Shown here: positions 12,578-13,444 of the stretch, in pieces
Position numbering within the stretch: the stretch's first letter is position 1
Layout: each line of letters begins with the position of its first letter
Origin: Candidatus Falkowiibacteriota bacterium
GTDB taxonomy: Bacteria; Patescibacteriota; Patescibacteriia; Patescibacteriales; GWC2-42-12
DNA: 13,444 nt
Reading direction: 5' to 3'
Assembly: GCA_016208065.1 (NCBI GenBank)
Contig: JACQYU010000045.1
Location: 1-13,444 of the forward strand
Translations under genes and position numbers: made by a program
Notes under the pieces: generated by a model
What the model was told of the DNA's origin: nothing
The model's database searches: none
What the model saw: only the letters and a program-made list of their open reading frames with translations

Positions 12578-13444
12578 TATCTGATATTTCTTATTAAACA
12601 AAAAGCCTCGGCGAATTTTAAGCCGACTTCAAGGCCGCGATATTGGGCAAAAATTTTTACGCCTTCTTTTGATCTCGGGTGCGGATAGGGACGCAATTCC
12701 TTGCCGTAAGCTTGCTCTAAAATTTTGATTTTTCTCTCAATAAATTCCAAAATATCAACGTATTCGGTCGGACAAAAACAATGCGCTTGATCTTTAATCT
12801 GCCATTCGGTTGAAGAAACCGTTTCAAAACCAAGTATTTTTTTAACAACGCAGCCGGGCTGCGGACGGCAGGCGGTTAAAACCGCTTTAAAAACAATTTG
12901 GTGGTCAATATTCAAATCATTCGGCTGGTGGGTGTAAATAATATTGGGCTTCATTTTTAAAATTACATTTTCATTGTTTCCTGTTAAAATAAGAATCCTT
13001 AAAACTTCTTCCATGGTATTTGCGGGAATAATAATATTAAAATCCTCACATTCCTGCTCCAACGCAATTTTTTTCTCCGATAAACGAAAACTATCAGTTG
13101 CAACCATAACAAGATCTCTATCTGTTTTGGAATATTGCAATAAGACGCCATTTAAAACAGGCCGTGAAGAATTACGTGACGCACAAAACACGCAATAAAG
13201 AAGCGGTTCAATAAAATCTTTTGATGAAATAACCAGTTCATTTTTTTTCTCGACGGTTGGTATGGAAGGAAATTCACTTGCAGGAATTCCATGTATTTTC
13301 GTTTTCGATTGGGCGGTTTCAATAAAAAATTCAGCCTGTTCGTTGGAAGAAAGTAAAACATCGCCATCTGGAATATAACTTACAATATTTGTTATAAGTT
13401 TATTCGGCACTGTTATTCCCCCTTCTTTTTCTATTTTTGCCTCT
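12577..13444 (-). CDS. Chimeric ORF: DnaN (beta clamp) fragment joined to C-terminal half of a PIG-L/LmbE deacetylase; 5' end beyond window
   Basis: The frame is open to the right edge, so the GTG at 13410 is an internal Val, not the start. The first part is DNA polymerase III beta clamp: EKEGGITVPNKLITNIVSYIP, KTKIHGIPASEFPSIP, RPVLNGVLLQYS, LVMVATDSFRLSEKKI and FNIIIPANTMEEVLRIL, from late domain 1 into domain 2. Near residues 153-157 (counted from 13410) it turns, in frame, into the C-terminal half of a PIG-L type de-N-acetylase: PNIIYTHQPNDLNIDHQIVF, CRPQPGCVVKKI, SSTEW, RPYPHPRSKEGVKI and GLKFAEAFCLIRNIR. The HPDDE metal motif of the deacetylase and the last part of the clamp are both missing, so neither activity is expected from this chain. 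The deacetylase half fits the glycan operon and its TAA overlaps the next gene's ATG. Confidence 0.8.
   Translation of the reverse strand, partial: EAKIEKEGGITVPNKLITNIVSYIPDGDVLLSSNEQAEFFIETAQSKTKIHGIPASEFPSIPTVEKKNELVISSKDFIEPLLYCVFCASRNSSRPVLNGVLLQYSKTDRDLVMVATDSFRLSEKKIALEQECEDFNIIIPANTMEEVLRILILTGNNENVILKMKPNIIYTHQPNDLNIDHQIVFKAVLTACRPQPGCVVKKILGFETVSSTEWQIKDQAHCFCPTEYVDILEFIERKIKILEQAYGKELRPYPHPRSKEGVKIFAQYRGLEVGLKFAEAFCLIRNIR

Noticed and set aside
12944..13367. Overlapping ORFs on both strands within the DnaN fragment
   Set aside because: The DnaN frame is strongly supported by family motifs and runs through the window edge; the others are out-of-frame shadows.
1..13444. CRISPR array, tRNA or rRNA genes, transposase
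   Set aside because: No regularly spaced direct repeats, no cloverleaf-like sequence and no transposase-like reading frame were seen. The repeats present are palindromes without spacers.

Overview
The window is about 13.4 kb of AT-rich DNA (roughly 40% GC by eye) that looks like a Candidate Phyla Radiation / Patescibacteria genome, probably Parcubacteria-like. This is an inference from several traits: the gene set and protein styles (RseP, delta-prime and sugar transferase sequences of CPR type), promoters placed so close to start codons that the mRNAs would be leaderless, few Shine-Dalgarno sites, and many palindromic repeats, one of which gives a protein tail ending LPAGRQA. The code appears standard: genes end in TAA, TAG or TGA, and the frames I followed codon by codon in secA contain no in-frame UGA.

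Layout. Positions 1-2523 (minus) hold secA, which is broken: the N-terminal leader is out of frame, a second frame break lies at about 1773-1777 with roughly 70-100 residues missing, and three repeat-derived insertions are read through in frame. Positions 2524-3373 are a regulatory and repeat-rich zone. It has back-to-back promoters for secA and for a small plus-strand unit (67-aa ORF, an ATG-TAA start-stop with a good ribosome binding site, a hairpin terminator), then three different palindromic repeats. Positions 3374-7631 (minus) form a housekeeping run read in the order holB, a BNR-repeat lipoprotein, frr, rseP, hpf. A divergent pair of leaderless-type promoters at 7638-7712 separates holB from a plus-strand undecaprenyl-phosphate sugar transferase (7719-9059). 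A bidirectional terminator (9079-9118) lies between that gene and a tightly packed minus-strand block, read from the right edge: a DnaN/PIG-L chimeric ORF, a DUF218 (YdcF-like) protein, an aldo/keto reductase, a GNAT acetyltransferase and a capsule-synthesis-type protein. These overlap or abut by a few bases, so they are probably one operon.

How the genes work together. The right half reads as cell-surface glycan synthesis: an initiating phosphoglycosyl transferase, a capsule-type GT-B-like protein, sugar-modifying reductase and acetyltransferase candidates, a de-N-acetylase remnant and a DUF218 protein. The left half is secretion, membrane proteolysis and translation (SecA, RseP, RRF, HPF).

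The most unusual property is internal: three genes (secA, rseP, dnaN/PIG-L) each look as if an internal block has been removed, leaving abrupt joins, some with a few bases of microhomology, while neighbouring genes are full length. This could be real gene decay or remodelling, or an assembly fault; read mapping would decide. The second theme is a set of palindromic repeats that sit both between genes and inside reading frames, much like the palindromic elements of Rickettsia.
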